NCBI GenBank assembly: GCA_963682175.1
Contig: OY821777.1
Coordinates: 13,474,001-13,538,000 of the forward strand
Length of the DNA stretch: 64,000 bases
Source: Triglochin maritima
Lineage: Eukaryota > Streptophyta > Magnoliopsida > Alismatales > Juncaginaceae
Direction: 5' to 3'
Of this stretch, positions 46,257 through 58,175 are shown in pieces; the stretch's first letter is position 1, and each line of letters opens with the position of its first letter. Both the position numbers and the translations under genes were made by a program. The notes beneath the pieces are model-generated. The model was given only the letters and a program-made list of their open reading frames with translations. It made no database searches and was not told the origin of the DNA.

Positions 46257-47714
46257 CTAAGATGGCCGAGTCTCCTCTGAACTCTTCCCATATACTCCAC
46301 TCTTCCAAGGATCTTTAGAGTATTTTGATGGTTTTGATGAGCATTCTTCGGATTCTACTCCTTCATCGCTTGAATCTTGCTCACCAAGCTTCTCTTGTAT
46401 CATGCTTTCCAATTCTCCAGAATCTGGAAGTACTACCTTATCTGAGGACCACCAAGATGAAGCTTCATCGAAGATCACATTCCTTGAAGTATGACATCGA
46501 TCGATTGTTGTGTCGCAGCACCTCCATCCTTTTCTCTCATTGTCGTACCCAACAAAGATGCACCGAATTGCCTTCTTATCAAACTTACTTCGTTGATTGT
46601 CTGGTACAAATACGTAACATACACAACCGAACACACGGAAGTTACTTACAACGGGCTTTGTTTTCCACAACTTTCATATGGTGAGACGAACTCCAACCTT
46701 GCTTGTGGTAGTCTGTTGATGATATGTGTCGTTGTTCTCATGCATTCTGCCCAAAATCTTGCAGGTATATTCTTTGCGTGCATCATGCTTCTGCAAGTAT
46801 CTGCTAGATGTCGATTCTTTCTCTCAGCCACACCATTCTACTGAGGAGTGTTGGGGCATGTTAATTGACGTCTGATATTGTGCTCCTTTAGGTATGTTGC
46901 AAACTCCTTGGATGTGTATTCGCCTCCATTATCAATGCACAAGCACTGTATACACCTTCCAAGTTCTCTTTCAACATTCTCCGATACTCTTTGAATTTTA
47001 AAATGACTTCTGATTTTTCTTGAAGAAAGTCTACCCAGACATACCTTGAGTAATCATCGATGAACATCACCATATACTTAGTCCTGCTAATGGATGGATG
47101 TTTTGCCGGTCCAAAGACATCTGAGTGAATTAACTCCAGTGGCTCTCTTGCTTGAAACCTTGATTCTTCATAAGGGAGTTGATGAGACTTCCCATATTGG
47201 CATCCAACACATACTATATCTCCAACAATCTCAAGTTGCGGTAGACCCTTTATCATCGACTTCTTCATCATTGTCTTTAGTTTGTGATAGCCCACATGTC
47301 CAAGTCTAGCGTGTCACAGATCAACAGTCTCGTTCTTTCTTGTTTTATCTGCATATGCTGATTCTGCAGACATCACATACACAAACTCCAGCTTTTGTCC
47401 CTCTATGATTGGTGAACCAATTATCTTGAGAGTTTGGTACACCCTCACATCTTCTGGTCCAAACAAAACATACTTCCCGGTTGATGTTAGTTGGGACACA
47501 ACATGAGATTTTTCTTCATACCTGGCACATGGTAGACATTTTGCAGTTGCACTTGGTTTGGGCTAAATTGAGGCACCACCACTATCTTCCCGATGTGGGT
47601 GATTGGTAGTTTTGAGTTATCTGCTGTCACTACAACTTTACCACATTTATACTTAGACAATTTTTGTAATTTCTTCTTATCTCCTGTCATATGGTTGGCG
47701 CAACCAGAGTCCAC
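46257..47714 (-). pseudogene. copia-2 protease-integrase remnant
   Basis: Read on the minus strand over several frames. Protease: [17 protein letters not shown] and [12 protein letters not shown] (47487-47714). Integrase: [46 protein letters not shown] (46888-47295), AERKNRHLADTCRSM (46646-46831), then FRVFGCVCYVFVPDNQRSKF (46257-46670). Frameshifts and stops separate the blocks, and the end of the catalytic core is scrambled near 46850-46930. No RT follows. Relative to copia-1 this is a clearly different copia lineage. Confidence 0.9.
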
Positions 47715-47787
47715 GATTCAATCATTATCATAGTCAATTCACACTGAACTTGTGTTGACTGCAAGAGCATGCTCCTCTTGAAGGGAA

Positions 47788-49681
47788 TGTGTTCTAAAAG
47801 TTTTACTTTTAAATGTCAATTATTATGAATTGAATGAGAAATCATTTTGTTCATTGTTTATGTTATTCGTCTTTTAGAAGTGTTAAGGAAGATGTTTTTG
47901 GTCCTTAACTGTAGAGCTCTAAAAGATATCGGTTTACATGAAACAAAAGATATTCGCAATCATGGTAATAAACATGGGACATTAATTACCGTATTGTATA
48001 CTGAATAGACCTAATAAGTAAAATATTATAGAAATAGACCTAATTCCGAGGCAGGTTTTATAGTTTTTGATGTACCACAGTTTTTCGCATTATACTTCTC
48101 ACATCCTCAACAATACGGTAATAATCAAAAAACAGAGAAGAATGATTGTAGTTGGTATACTGAATAAACCTAATAAGTAAAATATTATAGAAATGTGTTT
48201 TTGTGTCATTAATATTTTACTGTGTCCTTGGTCCTTTGATATGAGACTTATATCCGATCACTTAAGAAATGCTTGATTAGACTAGTGTCTTGAGCTATCG
48301 ATAAGTGTAGTGTAAAGGCATTGGTTGGTTAAGTATGCCTTTTGTTAGAGAAGATAGTTAGTCAAAAGATTATCATTGCCCCTCTTAATAGAGTAATGAT
48401 ATTAGTGGGCCCCTTGATAAAGTAAAGTTATAATGTGCACAATGTGATTTGAGTTAAGTCACATATTTATAACTAGCTTAAAGAGATCAAGAAATGAATA
48501 CTAATACAAAGATGACACAATACTACTTTGTGTGTATTCTTAATATCATGAGGCAAGGGACGGACACAAGTGGTGCACTCCATCACTAATTGGATTGGGT
48601 TTTGGTTCGAGCTGAATTAAGACATCTAGCTAATTGGAAACTATAATGTGTAGCTAGATACCACTTATAGTTTGTGATGTTAAGCTATTAATATCACTGC
48701 CAATTTAACTTAGATCCTCTCATAGGTCACACCATAAAACTGGGAAACAAGAAGGTGATTTTATGTTTATATGATGTATCGAGTTTCGTATACATGTGGT
48801 GAATCGATAAAATCATTATGTCATGAAAATGACATATTTAGAATCATGAATTTATATATATGAGATGTAAATATATCATGGGGTGTGATTGTTTGATATT
48901 ACATATGATGATAAATTGCATAAGATATATAAATTGGCTATAACCCCAAAGATCGAATTTTGTTGGGAATTAATCCAAAATTCGATAAAGGCAAATTAAT
49001 TAAATTTGCTAAAACCAAAAAAACGAATTTTGTTGGGAATTAATCCAAAATTCGATAAATGCAAATTAATTAAGGAATTATTGATCATGGTTTTGACTTG
49101 GTCAATTATGATTAAATTTGGATGTGGATTAATAAATTTAATATTGGGAATTGGTCTTAAGAGAGAAAAACATGGAAGAATGGGTCAATGCATAACCCAT
49201 GATGTGAAAATTAAAGGAGCCTATAAATAGGCCTAATTTCCTTCATTAAAAATATGTTTATGCAAAATTCTTTCTCTCTAACCGCCCCAATTAATCCATC
49301 CGAAATTCCTTAGTTAATTTGAGTTTTTGGAGAGTAAAATCTCAGGAAAGAAAATGGGGGTTATAAGCTAGATTCTAAACCCGTTTGGAGATTGATTGGC
49401 TAGCTCCTTTCTCTCCAACATTGTTTAGAGTTTGGTGAACACTCGAAGGCAATCCACCGGGCGATTCGACCATCAACGCGACTCCAGATCTTCAAGAGGT
49501 TTTAGAGAACCTCTAGGTATGATCCTCTTTGCAATTGTTTGTTTGTTCTAATGCATGTTAAATAATTAGGACAAACAAATGCATGTCTATATGAAAATCG
49601 AAGAAAATATGAATGTTTCGATCCTATATGTTTATAAAATTTTGAAAAATATATACATATAATAGGGCACGAAATCCAACA
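47788..49681 (+). repeat. Nested solo LTR (LTR E) inside copia-2
   Basis: A non-coding block that splits copia-2 between gag (ends ..EASMATI) and the pre-protease linker (..EEHALAV). It runs from TGTGTTCTAAAAG to ..CGAAATCCAACA. The right flank GTATC is not matched on the left (GGGAA occupies the slot), so no target duplication is left. It has a TATA box (CTATAAATAG, 49221-49230) and two hairpins CGAATTTTG/CAAAATTCG (48954-48984 and 49024-49054) within a tandem duplication of about 70 bp. It lies in the opposite orientation to copia-2. Confidence 0.72.
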
Positions 49682-50520
49682 GTATCGTTGCCATAGATGC
49701 CTCCACGTCCCATTCTTCTTCGCTGTCACACTCCTTGTGACTCTGTGTTGCAGCATTTCCTTCTGCAATCTTCTTCTTCGACCAGCATTCCCTCGCAAAG
49801 TGACCTCTCTTGCCACAGTTGTAGCATTTGAGGTTCTTCTTCATTTGCTCCTTTTTAAGTGCTCCCCCTTGTTGTGAACTCCTCCGCTCTTGTTTCTTAG
49901 GTCCACCATTTTTTCTTCCACTAAAGAGAGCTTCTTCTCAACTCTTTGTAGAAACTCATGTCATCTGCTTGGTGAGAGTTTCTTGATTGACAAGCAGACT
50001 TTCTAGCTCTGAGATAGGAGGAGTCGGTCACCCTTGTACTGTTGTGATAAAGGCACTATATTCTGGTCTTAGCCCATGGATAATAATTCTCCTCATCCTG
50101 GGCTCACTAATTCTAGACTCCGAATCTAAATGAGATATGTCACGACAAAGCCCTTTCACCTTTGTAAAGTGTTGGTTAACGGACATACCTCCTTGCTTGA
50201 CAAACATCAACTCATTTTTCAAAAGTTGAAGGCAGACGTCATGCTTTTGTGTGAAGTGTCTCAAGTGTGTCCTCCTGTAGCGACTTTAAGTGTGTCTCAT
50301 ACCTCCTTGGGTGTAGTAGCCTCACGTACATGCTCAAGCAAATCCTTCTCAATGGTTGTCCTGAGCACGTACATGACTTTCCCAGTCTTTATCTTCCACT
50401 TCCTATTTGCATCAGCATTCTCTACAGGAGGTGATGTGGTTTCATTCCCAGCAACAACCTCCCATAGATCATGCCCTTGCAAATATGGTTCTATGTAAAG
50501 ACTCTAATACCTGTAGTTTT
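49682..50520 (-). pseudogene. copia-2 gag remnant
   Basis: Blocks in several frames on the minus strand: KWKIKTGKVMYVLRTTIEKD (50297-50482); QLLKNELMFVKQGGMSVNQH and KGLCRDISHLD..IHGLRPEYSAF (50028-50264); then the zinc knuckle CYNCGKRGHFAREC near 49800, ending EEEWDVEASMATI at the nested LTR. Stops and frameshifts prevent a full product. Confidence 0.88.
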
Positions 50521-50677
50521 CGTCATTGAGCTTCTCGATTCCGTCGCATGGGTTTGATAAATCCGTCATCACCTATTGGTTTCGAACTAATCGAACAAAC
50601 TCCTTCAGCGTGATCTTCAACTCCTCCGACAGGGCTTCGACTTTGTGGTTTTCGACAGACGATCACCACAAACACGA

Positions 50678-50688
50678 CTCTGATACCA
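50678..50688 (-). promoter_or_regulatory. copia-2 primer-binding site (tRNA-iMet type)
   Basis: TGGTATCAGAG on the minus strand, 2 nt inside the 5' LTR. This is the canonical copia primer site and a useful contrast with copia-1. Confidence 0.92.
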
Positions 50689-50690
50689 CT

Positions 50691-51156
50691 TGTTGAGTAA
50701 AAGATTCTCAAAGATAAATGAAACGTAAACTTGTATTTATAACAACTAATGCTACAATACTACAACTTACACTTACACTTACACACTATCTACCTTGCGA
50801 GACACACTCACAACTATTCTTTCTACTACACTCACTTTTATACAAGACTCTTTATTACAATACACACCCACTAGCTAACACAACTACAAGACTCTCTCTT
50901 TGTAGTGATGAAGTCTAACTCTTGCTTGAGGTGCTTAGAATGAAGGTTGATATCTCCTATTTATAGTGGTAGATGGAAGTGTGTGGAGAGTGATGAAGTT
51001 TATAGAGTGAAAACTTCTAGATATGATGGAGAAATCTAGAATAAGAAAACTCTAGAATTGAGTCTCTTAGATCGGGCCTACTAATTACCATAGATAATAT
51101 TTCTCTCTTGGGCTAAGACTTGAATTTTGATTTGGATTGGTGTTAGATTCTTAACA
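50691..51156 (-). repeat. copia-2 5' LTR
   Basis: 466 bp, closely similar to 45610-46083. It differs by several substitutions and small indels, one of which removes part of the AATTCTAGAG arm. Older than the copia-1 pair. Confidence 0.92.
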
Positions 51157-51161
51157 ATAAT

Positions 51162-54100
51162 TTACATGTTGCATGAATTATAAACTCCCATGCATGTGCT
51201 GTTAATTAACCACCAAACTTAATTCGGTTTAGAAGAACGAAAGTTTCATATTGGTTAGTTGCTTAGTTCAGCAAAAGATTCAATAATGTAGACTTCCTTA
51301 TTAAAGAAATCACAATAATCAAGTCCAATAGTAGCCTTGTTGTTGTTTACATTTTTAATTTTGAACGTATGTGTCACAAAATCATAGAGTGTAGGAACTT
51401 ATATAGATGCTTTGATGCATACCTTTCAAGTAGATGTCAACTTTTGCTCTTCACATATAAAATAAAATCGATTACTTTAATATCCTTAACTTCTAATTTA
51501 TTATGTTGTTCTATTTCCATTGTTTTTAAGATGATTTGACTAGGGTTTTTTTGCGTGAGATGATTATCCATACCCCTTCGATGAACATTATAATTATGTA
51601 TAACCATCAAATGAGCCATAAATATTATTTATTATCCTATAAATTATTAACACGGCTTTATTATTTGCCCTTAACCATGAAGATTGCTTAGATAAATAAA
51701 TAGGTGAAAGTCCTAATGTGCTTATCGCTAACCTACAAATAATGATCCCATTTTATTGTCGGCTCAATCCCTATAATTTATTTTGGTTTTCTTTGTGGAA
51801 ATTTCTCACTACGAATAGCACAACTGCTTTGCTATAAAATGTGAAGGTATAAGCAAGAATATCCCGAAGTTTATAATGTGAGTTGCTTACATATATAAGA
51901 TAAGCATCAATATACGACCAATATCATGACCGTAACACACTTACATCAACCCTTACCCTACATAAGAGTTAATATTATATGTGGTAATTAGCGCATTACA
52001 TTTTATGTTAAAGTCGTAAGTAGGTAAATGTGGATAAAGGAGATTGATGTTGAAAGTTGAAACTTATATTTGTCCTGTTGGTAACAGCCAAATAAACGCA
52101 TACGCATGCATGTACAGTTGCTCCACTAGAAACATTGCAATTAATTAACATAACAAAACCAATAAAGTAGTTGCTTTACTCTTTTCATCGTCAAATATTA
52201 AACAAATGTTGTAGTATTTCAGTACCCATAGTTTCCAAGGAGCTTCCTCACTTTTGGAGTTCGATTCCTGGAGGCACAATCCCAGCTACTTAGAGATAAA
52301 TAGATCAGTATCTTAAACTTAATGTGGTTCACACAATATTTACCCAAGAAATAATTTTCTTCGAATATTTGGAACTACTTACATCCTGAGTTACAAAACA
52401 CATCCCATTTCAAAGTTTTATTTTACTCACTTGATGTAGAGTGTAGACATGCAAAATAAAGTAGAACGACAACAACAAAAATCATTATTCTCAAACTAAC
52501 AGAGGTATGTTAGAAATGAAATCAAAAGAATCACAATTCAAACACATAAATAATCTTCTTTCATGCACTCCTATCCAAATATAACATTCTCCTCTATTAG
52601 TACAACTTCAGCTCTCTCTCACAAATATTTTCATTTCTAATTTGATTCATCTACTTATGTCCACACATCCATTGTAACATCCTCATTTCAATGATGTTCA
52701 TCTTTATGCAAAAGAAAGTAGTACAAGAAAAAATTATAATTATTTGGATGACGATATGAAATTCGCTAATAAACTTTCAAAAATCAAATTTCTTGTACTA
52801 GTAGGAGAGACTCCCACGTACTCATATTGCTTAAATCTTTTTCGATAATTGGTAAGATTAATTTTAATTATCAATATGAGTTTCATATCTCACCAATCAA
52901 GTAACACACGCATCTTGGGTAGTATTGTTGGGACATGGGGGGGGGGGGGGGGGGGGGGGTAGTTAAGGTAATTAAGGGTGTCTTACGTTCATTACTTATC
53001 AGATACGTGATAAATGTATAGTGATTTGATACAATTCGGTTGATACAAGGACATTAACAAGATAAAAAAAAATGCGATGGCAGTATTGGCGTAAAATAAC
53101 TTAAAAAATGATAACTTGTGTCCGACGAAATTAGTTAGAAGCTAAATAAATAAAAAGAGTACGCTGCTTTTACATGTAGGCTTTCACACTGTAATTTATG
53201 TATTACGTCTAAATATGATGGAATCATCCATAAATCGATAGTAAAAAAGAAGATATCTTAAAAAGTGGGAGGTGGCGGAGTTTAGCGCATGCCTGGCAAA
53301 GAACTAATATAATTAACATGGCTACATAGCAGCTAGTAAGTAGTACCGAACCTTTTTTTTTAAATTAATTAAGATTAAGATAAGATAAGAGAAGAAGTTT
53401 TAGCAAGTGTGTGGAGCTTTATATGATGCTACCAAACATTCTGCGTGCGTATGTATTTCCATGCATAGTTGCCAAAATCGTGGTTGTAGTTATATATAGT
53501 TGTCAATGCCCTTGTGCCAAACATTCTGCGTATGTCTTTCCATAGATGTCACTAGGTGATTTCTACTTAGGGTACAAGTAGATGGAGTATGAGAGTTTGT
53601 AGTACGGGAAAAAAAACTATTTAACTATTTATTTATTTGCATTATCATATGTATATTTTCAAATAATACAATAAATTACGTTAAATTGCATCTCACTCTC
53701 TAACTTCCGCATTTCAATCTAAGTACACCATTTGATTTAAGTGAAAGCTATACAGAGTGAAAGCTACCGATCCATATACACCCTTTGATTTGATGAATTA
53801 GAAGAAAAGAAATCGAACATGAATATGAAGGGGGTTTTTAAATATAATTAGTATGACTAATTTTAATTCAAAAGTATATATCAACATTTCACCCAACCAT
53901 AGGTTATTACAGGAAAGGATAGAGAACTTGCATTACACTTGACGTACCCAGATGATACTTCAACTAATAGGATACAAAATGAATGTGTTTCTAAATATAA
54001 AAAATTGCTCGCAACTATTACAAAGTCAAAGTGTACCCACAGTTTGAGGGTACGTAGATCACACCAATGATCATGTCATCCAAAAATTGGAGAGGCTTGC

Positions 54101-54718
54101 TAGCTATGCATGAGAACGTCACAACCAACGACTTAAACATGCAAATACATCGAAGTCTTTCATAGTTGTACTCTCAAATTGCAGCCTCTAGTTTCCATAG
54201 GAAAGCATGCATCATCCAACGTAGAAATTGCTTCTCACTATTGTTTTTTTCTTTTTTGTCACAGAAACCACCTAAACCATCTGTTCTAAGGAACACAATA
54301 AACAACCCTGATCTAGTACGTTGTCTATCACATTGAGCTGCTCCTAGGTATGATCGATCCTATGACCGGTTATGACATTATTTGTTGTGTACCGCTTTAA
54401 TTTATGGTTTCTATTTGTAGTTTTGTTCGAAGTATGTACTCGTTGGTAAGAAGCTGCTGAATTTATTCACGTACGTACAATATTTGAATATCTTAATACA
54501 TTGGAATGAAAGTGTATAATACTCTGTGAATGGGATTGTTGTCATTCCACGTACATAATGTTATTCTATCGTAATATAGGTCAAGTACTGAAATGGAAGA
54601 TTCTTAGACCCATTAATCCATATGTGACGTCCCACCTATAATGTAATCTAATTGATAACATATTCTAAAGCCTAATTAATAAATCATTGGACCGTTTAAA
54701 AACACATTAATATAGACG
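51162..54718. other. Intergenic, no gene recognised
   Basis: AT-rich, no supported frame. It contains a 23-base G run (52937-52959) and short tandem AT-rich runs. Confidence 0.55.
52937..52959 (+). repeat. Poly-G run, 23 bases
   Basis: Uninterrupted G run after GGGACATG. It is G-quadruplex-prone and prone to length error. Confidence 0.9.
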
Positions 54719-56757
54719 TTAGTGAAGAATAAGGAATATACGTTTGATATACGGCTTCTATACATTGGTTATTGGCGTTCCATAAACCGACGTCTATTCT
54801 AGGCGAATACGCGTCGGTTATTCTCACAGTCGACGTTTATTCTAAGGGAATACGCGTTGGTTATCCCCACAGTCGGCATCTATTTTAATGGAATACACGT
54901 CGGTTATCCTCACAGCTGACGTTGGTTATCTTTAGAGCCGACGTCTATACCCTTCAAAAAAGACTTGGCGTCGGTCATGCTCACCGCCAACTTCTATGTT
55001 GGGAAATAAACGTCGGGTTAACCTAATAACCGACGTTTATACTATTCCTAAATTTAAAAAAAAAACTAAATGCAATCAAATTTCATTCATCCTGCACAAC
55101 ATTAACACATTCACAATACACAAATTTCATTCACAATCATTCATCCTGCAGAATCATACACAAATTCAACTAATTTCATTCAGCCACATTTATATTTCAC
55201 AAATTCATAAACACAATCATTCACAAAAAAATTTGATCATACTAAAATGAAAATTGTAGTCAAATAATATTAGTTCAATACAAAGAATATGGTAATGCAA
55301 AGAATGTTGGTAATACAAAGAATGTGGTGCAATAAAATTATAGTCGTGACATTAGAACCTGTTAGTTCTATAACATAATGCTAATAAAGTAGCGAGCCCA
55401 TCGCTCGCGAGTATCATCGAGCTTGTGTTGCGAATAATGATCGCTATTCTTTTGGAAGACCTATGAAAATACAAGTACACAATATAAATATGTAAATAAT
55501 GAAATTATAATTATACCACTGAAAATGATCTATATTACCTCAAATAACTCTATGTTTTTAGGTGCAATCTCAATGATTTCTTGCATGTATCTCATAATGT
55601 AGTACCCACATTCAGTATTTCCAGTCTGCTTGCGGTACTACAAAGATATAAATTTGCTAAATATACGTTCAAGTACTTTAAATAATTAACAAAAGGGGAA
55701 GAAACTTACTCCCATTGCAAGTCAGGTTATGCCCGTATTTTTGGTAATCCTTATTTCACCTAACATTTTGTAAACTTTCATTGTCTTGAGTAACACAAGG
55801 TATTCAATATGAAGTTGATAATACTAATAAAAATAAACGAATTACAATTACGATGATTAAAACAAACTTACAGTGAAACACGTTTCTTTAAGGATGCCCT
55901 TGGTGTAGTCGACCACAAATGATCGAATCGATATGCAAAATTAGCTTCGGGGCAAAGAACGAAAAACATCCAATGAACTCTGATTATATATATAATTAGA
56001 AGTTTATTACAAAATCAAATTCTAATTATTACTTTCAATTAACAAAGTTACCTCTCATGATAAGTTGTCATATAATATTTTTGTCATGTTCTTTCATAAT
56101 ATTCGCAAGCTCACCCGAATTATCGTTATTCCCGTATATGAAAGTAAAAGGACACAGGAATCCAAAATACTTTATCATCAGGAAAGACTGGCCTTCTGGC
56201 GTCATAAATGTGTCTACAAGAGTAAAAATTATATTATGTTATAATTACGATAAAATTATTCAATACATTCCAACTTATACACAAGAAAACACTTACTTTA
56301 CTTGCACGTCGATAATTGACATGCACAATTGATCCATCACCAAGAATTGCATAACATCCTATTTGATGACATATAAATCCGACAACAAATTTTTAACGTC
56401 CTCCAAATGTCAGGTAGTTAAGACTTGTGATTCCCTAACTAGCATTAGTTAATACAACATTTTACATTTATTTGGTAGCAAATTAATGTTTGATCCTTTG
56501 GTGGACAAGCAATTACATGAGTTATGTTAGTTTAAATAAGTTTCAACTTTGAAAGTTTGTGAATTTAAAATGTTGATTCTTTTTTTATTTTTTAACATTT
56601 TTTAAACGAGGTACAAACGTCGGTTATTAAACAACCGACGTCTGGGTGTGCATATAGACGTCGGCTACCAGTAAACGCGACATATATACCTATAAACGTC
56701 GCAGTTATGGGAGTCTGATGTGTATTTGCCGACGCTTATACCTTGTTCTACACTAGT
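54719..56757 (-). mobile_element. CACTA-like DNA transposon remnant with CGTCGGTTAT subterminal repeats
   Basis: The left end TTAGTGAAGAATAAGG and the inverted right end CTAGTGTAGAACAAGG match at about 13 of 16 bases. The left subterminal region (54770-55045) has repeated GCGTCGGTTAT.CTCACAGTCGACG units at about 43-bp spacing. The right (56610-56735) has ACGTCGGTTA/CCGACGT motifs. The interior encodes a decayed Ulp1-type protease on the minus strand, a known passenger of plant CACTA and Mutator elements. Transposase absent. Superfamily uncertain because the ends are not exact CACTA. Confidence 0.7.
55368..56330 (-). pseudogene. Ulp1-like (C48) cysteine protease, spliced and decayed
   Basis: Exons read by eye on the minus strand. 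55872-55979 carries VHWMFFVLCPEANFAYRFDH, holding the catalytic His and Asp of C48 peptidases. 55710-55823 has TMKVYKMLGEIRITKN with an in-frame TGA at 55722-55724 and an uncertain reading frame. 55539-55637 carries QTGNTECGYYIMRYMQEII with the catalytic Gln and Cys. 55368-55460 ends DHYSQHKLDDTRERWARYF and stops. Further coding-like sequence (TPEGQSFLMIKYFGFLCPF) lies at 56060-56220. All three catalytic residues survive, but the stop and the missing N-terminus mark it as broken. Plant transposon Ulp1 proteins resemble SUMO proteases; their role in transposition is not settled. Confidence 0.78.
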
Positions 56758-56892
56758 AAGAAGTGGTACTTATATAACTTATATAATAGAAACCTAACTC
56801 TTTCATCTCAACAATCAGTGATCATACTTCTTGTAACCTAGCTTCATATTCTCTTATATGAAAAAATTAAGCCCACTTAGCTAGTAGTTTTC

Positions 56893-57255
56893 GTGGTATG
56901 ATTACTTGTATTTATACTTTCGCGTACTCTGATGTAGTCATTATTATGTTTTTTATGATAGTGCACATTTTAAGTATTTTATGAGTAATGTTCCCGCTCT
57001 TTCTAGTCTTATTCCTTGTGATATTTTGTTTAAATTTTTCATTGTTTCAGGACGTTACATTTAACGTGATCATGATGCGAATGAATTTAAAGTTAAATTA
57101 TGTTTTTTTATATAAAAAGTACAATCATGTGAATGCAAGTGATTTTGGCACTATACGTTTCCCTTTGCTTAGTAAGTGTGCATCTTCGTAGACATATATA
57201 ACTTTTTAAATCTACTAACATGCGGGGGTGCCTTTTAAGAAATTTGTAAAAATTA
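56893..57255 (+). repeat. Dispersed repeat, copy 1
   Basis: Closely similar to 61806-62180: GTATGATTACTT.GTATTTATA, TTTTATGAGTAATGTT, GACGTTACATTTAA and CCTTTTAAGAAATTTGTAAA in the same order. It resembles the end of a gypsy-type LTR (..GGACGTTACA) plus adjoining internal sequence. Confidence 0.85.
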
Positions 57256-58170
57256 GACCCAAAAATCCAGCATTTACACAATAATACGTTTACGTAAAGC
57301 TCAAAAGAAACAACATCCATGGTATCTAAACTCTCTTTGAAATATTCCCTTCTCTCTTTTGTCACCATACACGACGACCTCAACCATTGATTGCAAGGAA
57401 CACGACAAACAACATATTGATGACAAGTGATAGGTTCTTAATTTGTTTGTATCACCAAATAACGACATTACATGAGTTCCACTCGACTTGTCAGCTGAAC
57501 CATGCATGCATGGTAGGTGATTGCTCCTAAGTATGATTCAATAGTTCGTGCATGACTGCATGTTTTCACTAGCAAACATATTCAAAAGAGTATGCGCATT
57601 CAAATACAAATCTTAGTTGCAAAAGCATGTTTGTCCAAAGATGCCCGGCAATAAGAGTCAGTCACCTTTCTTTACACCTCTCTAATTTCCAAAAGCAAAA
57701 CCATTTTTAAGCAATAAGTCATCTATTATATATGTGGAGGAGAGTTGTTGGCAAACACGTTTGAGTCTTTTGGATGTTTGAGGTCGATCTAAAGAACATG
57801 AAGTGTGTTTTATTATATATAAAATAAAATATAGGAAATCAAGGTGTGTTGGGAATCATTTTATTATTTCATATGGTTATGGAGATTTAATGTTAAATCC
57901 TAAACCTTGTTAGAGGTTAAGTGTGGTTAATGGAGTGGATTAGGTGAAGGTTTGACTTGGGAGGTATGGTGGCCACGTATGGTGGGGGTTAATGTGAGAA
58001 TGTGGAGGTATGGATGGGAGTGTTGGGTTGGGTTGGTGTGTGTTTTGGTTTTTAAGTGAGGAAACACCCACCATTTTTCCCGTTCACTTTCCTCTCCTCC
58101 TCTCACACGTCTCCTTCTCTCCCTCAGTTCCCACGACCACCGGCGACCGGAGCTCCGACCAGCAACGACT
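57256..58170. other. LTR-like non-coding sequence around the solo LTR insertion
   Basis: No gene. The part before 58170 is pyrimidine-rich (CCTCTCCTCCTCTCACACG) and resembles an LTR leader. It was interrupted by the solo LTR that follows. Confidence 0.45.
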
Positions 58171-58175
58171 GTAGC

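Larger units (their letters stand above)
45610..51156 (-). mobile_element. Ty1/copia element lacking RT/RNase H (copia-2)
   Basis: LTRs 45610-46083 and 50691-51156 and the perfect 5-bp duplication ATAAT (45605-45609 and 51157-51161) show one complete insertion. It has a canonical tRNA-iMet primer site and a polypurine tract (RC of CTCCCCCTCAAC, 46084-46095). The coding region has gag, protease and integrase only. The sequence joins the linker after integrase (YEEAS at about 46110) directly to the polypurine tract, so RT and RNase H were deleted. A foreign LTR (47788-49681) is nested between gag and protease. Confidence 0.93.

Noticed and set aside
47788..49681. 5-bp target duplication for LTR E
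   Set aside because: The right flank GTATC has no match on the left (GGGAA), so no duplication is claimed.
52250..52290. GGAGTTCGATTCCTGG resembling a tRNA B box
   Set aside because: No A box or cloverleaf could be found around it.
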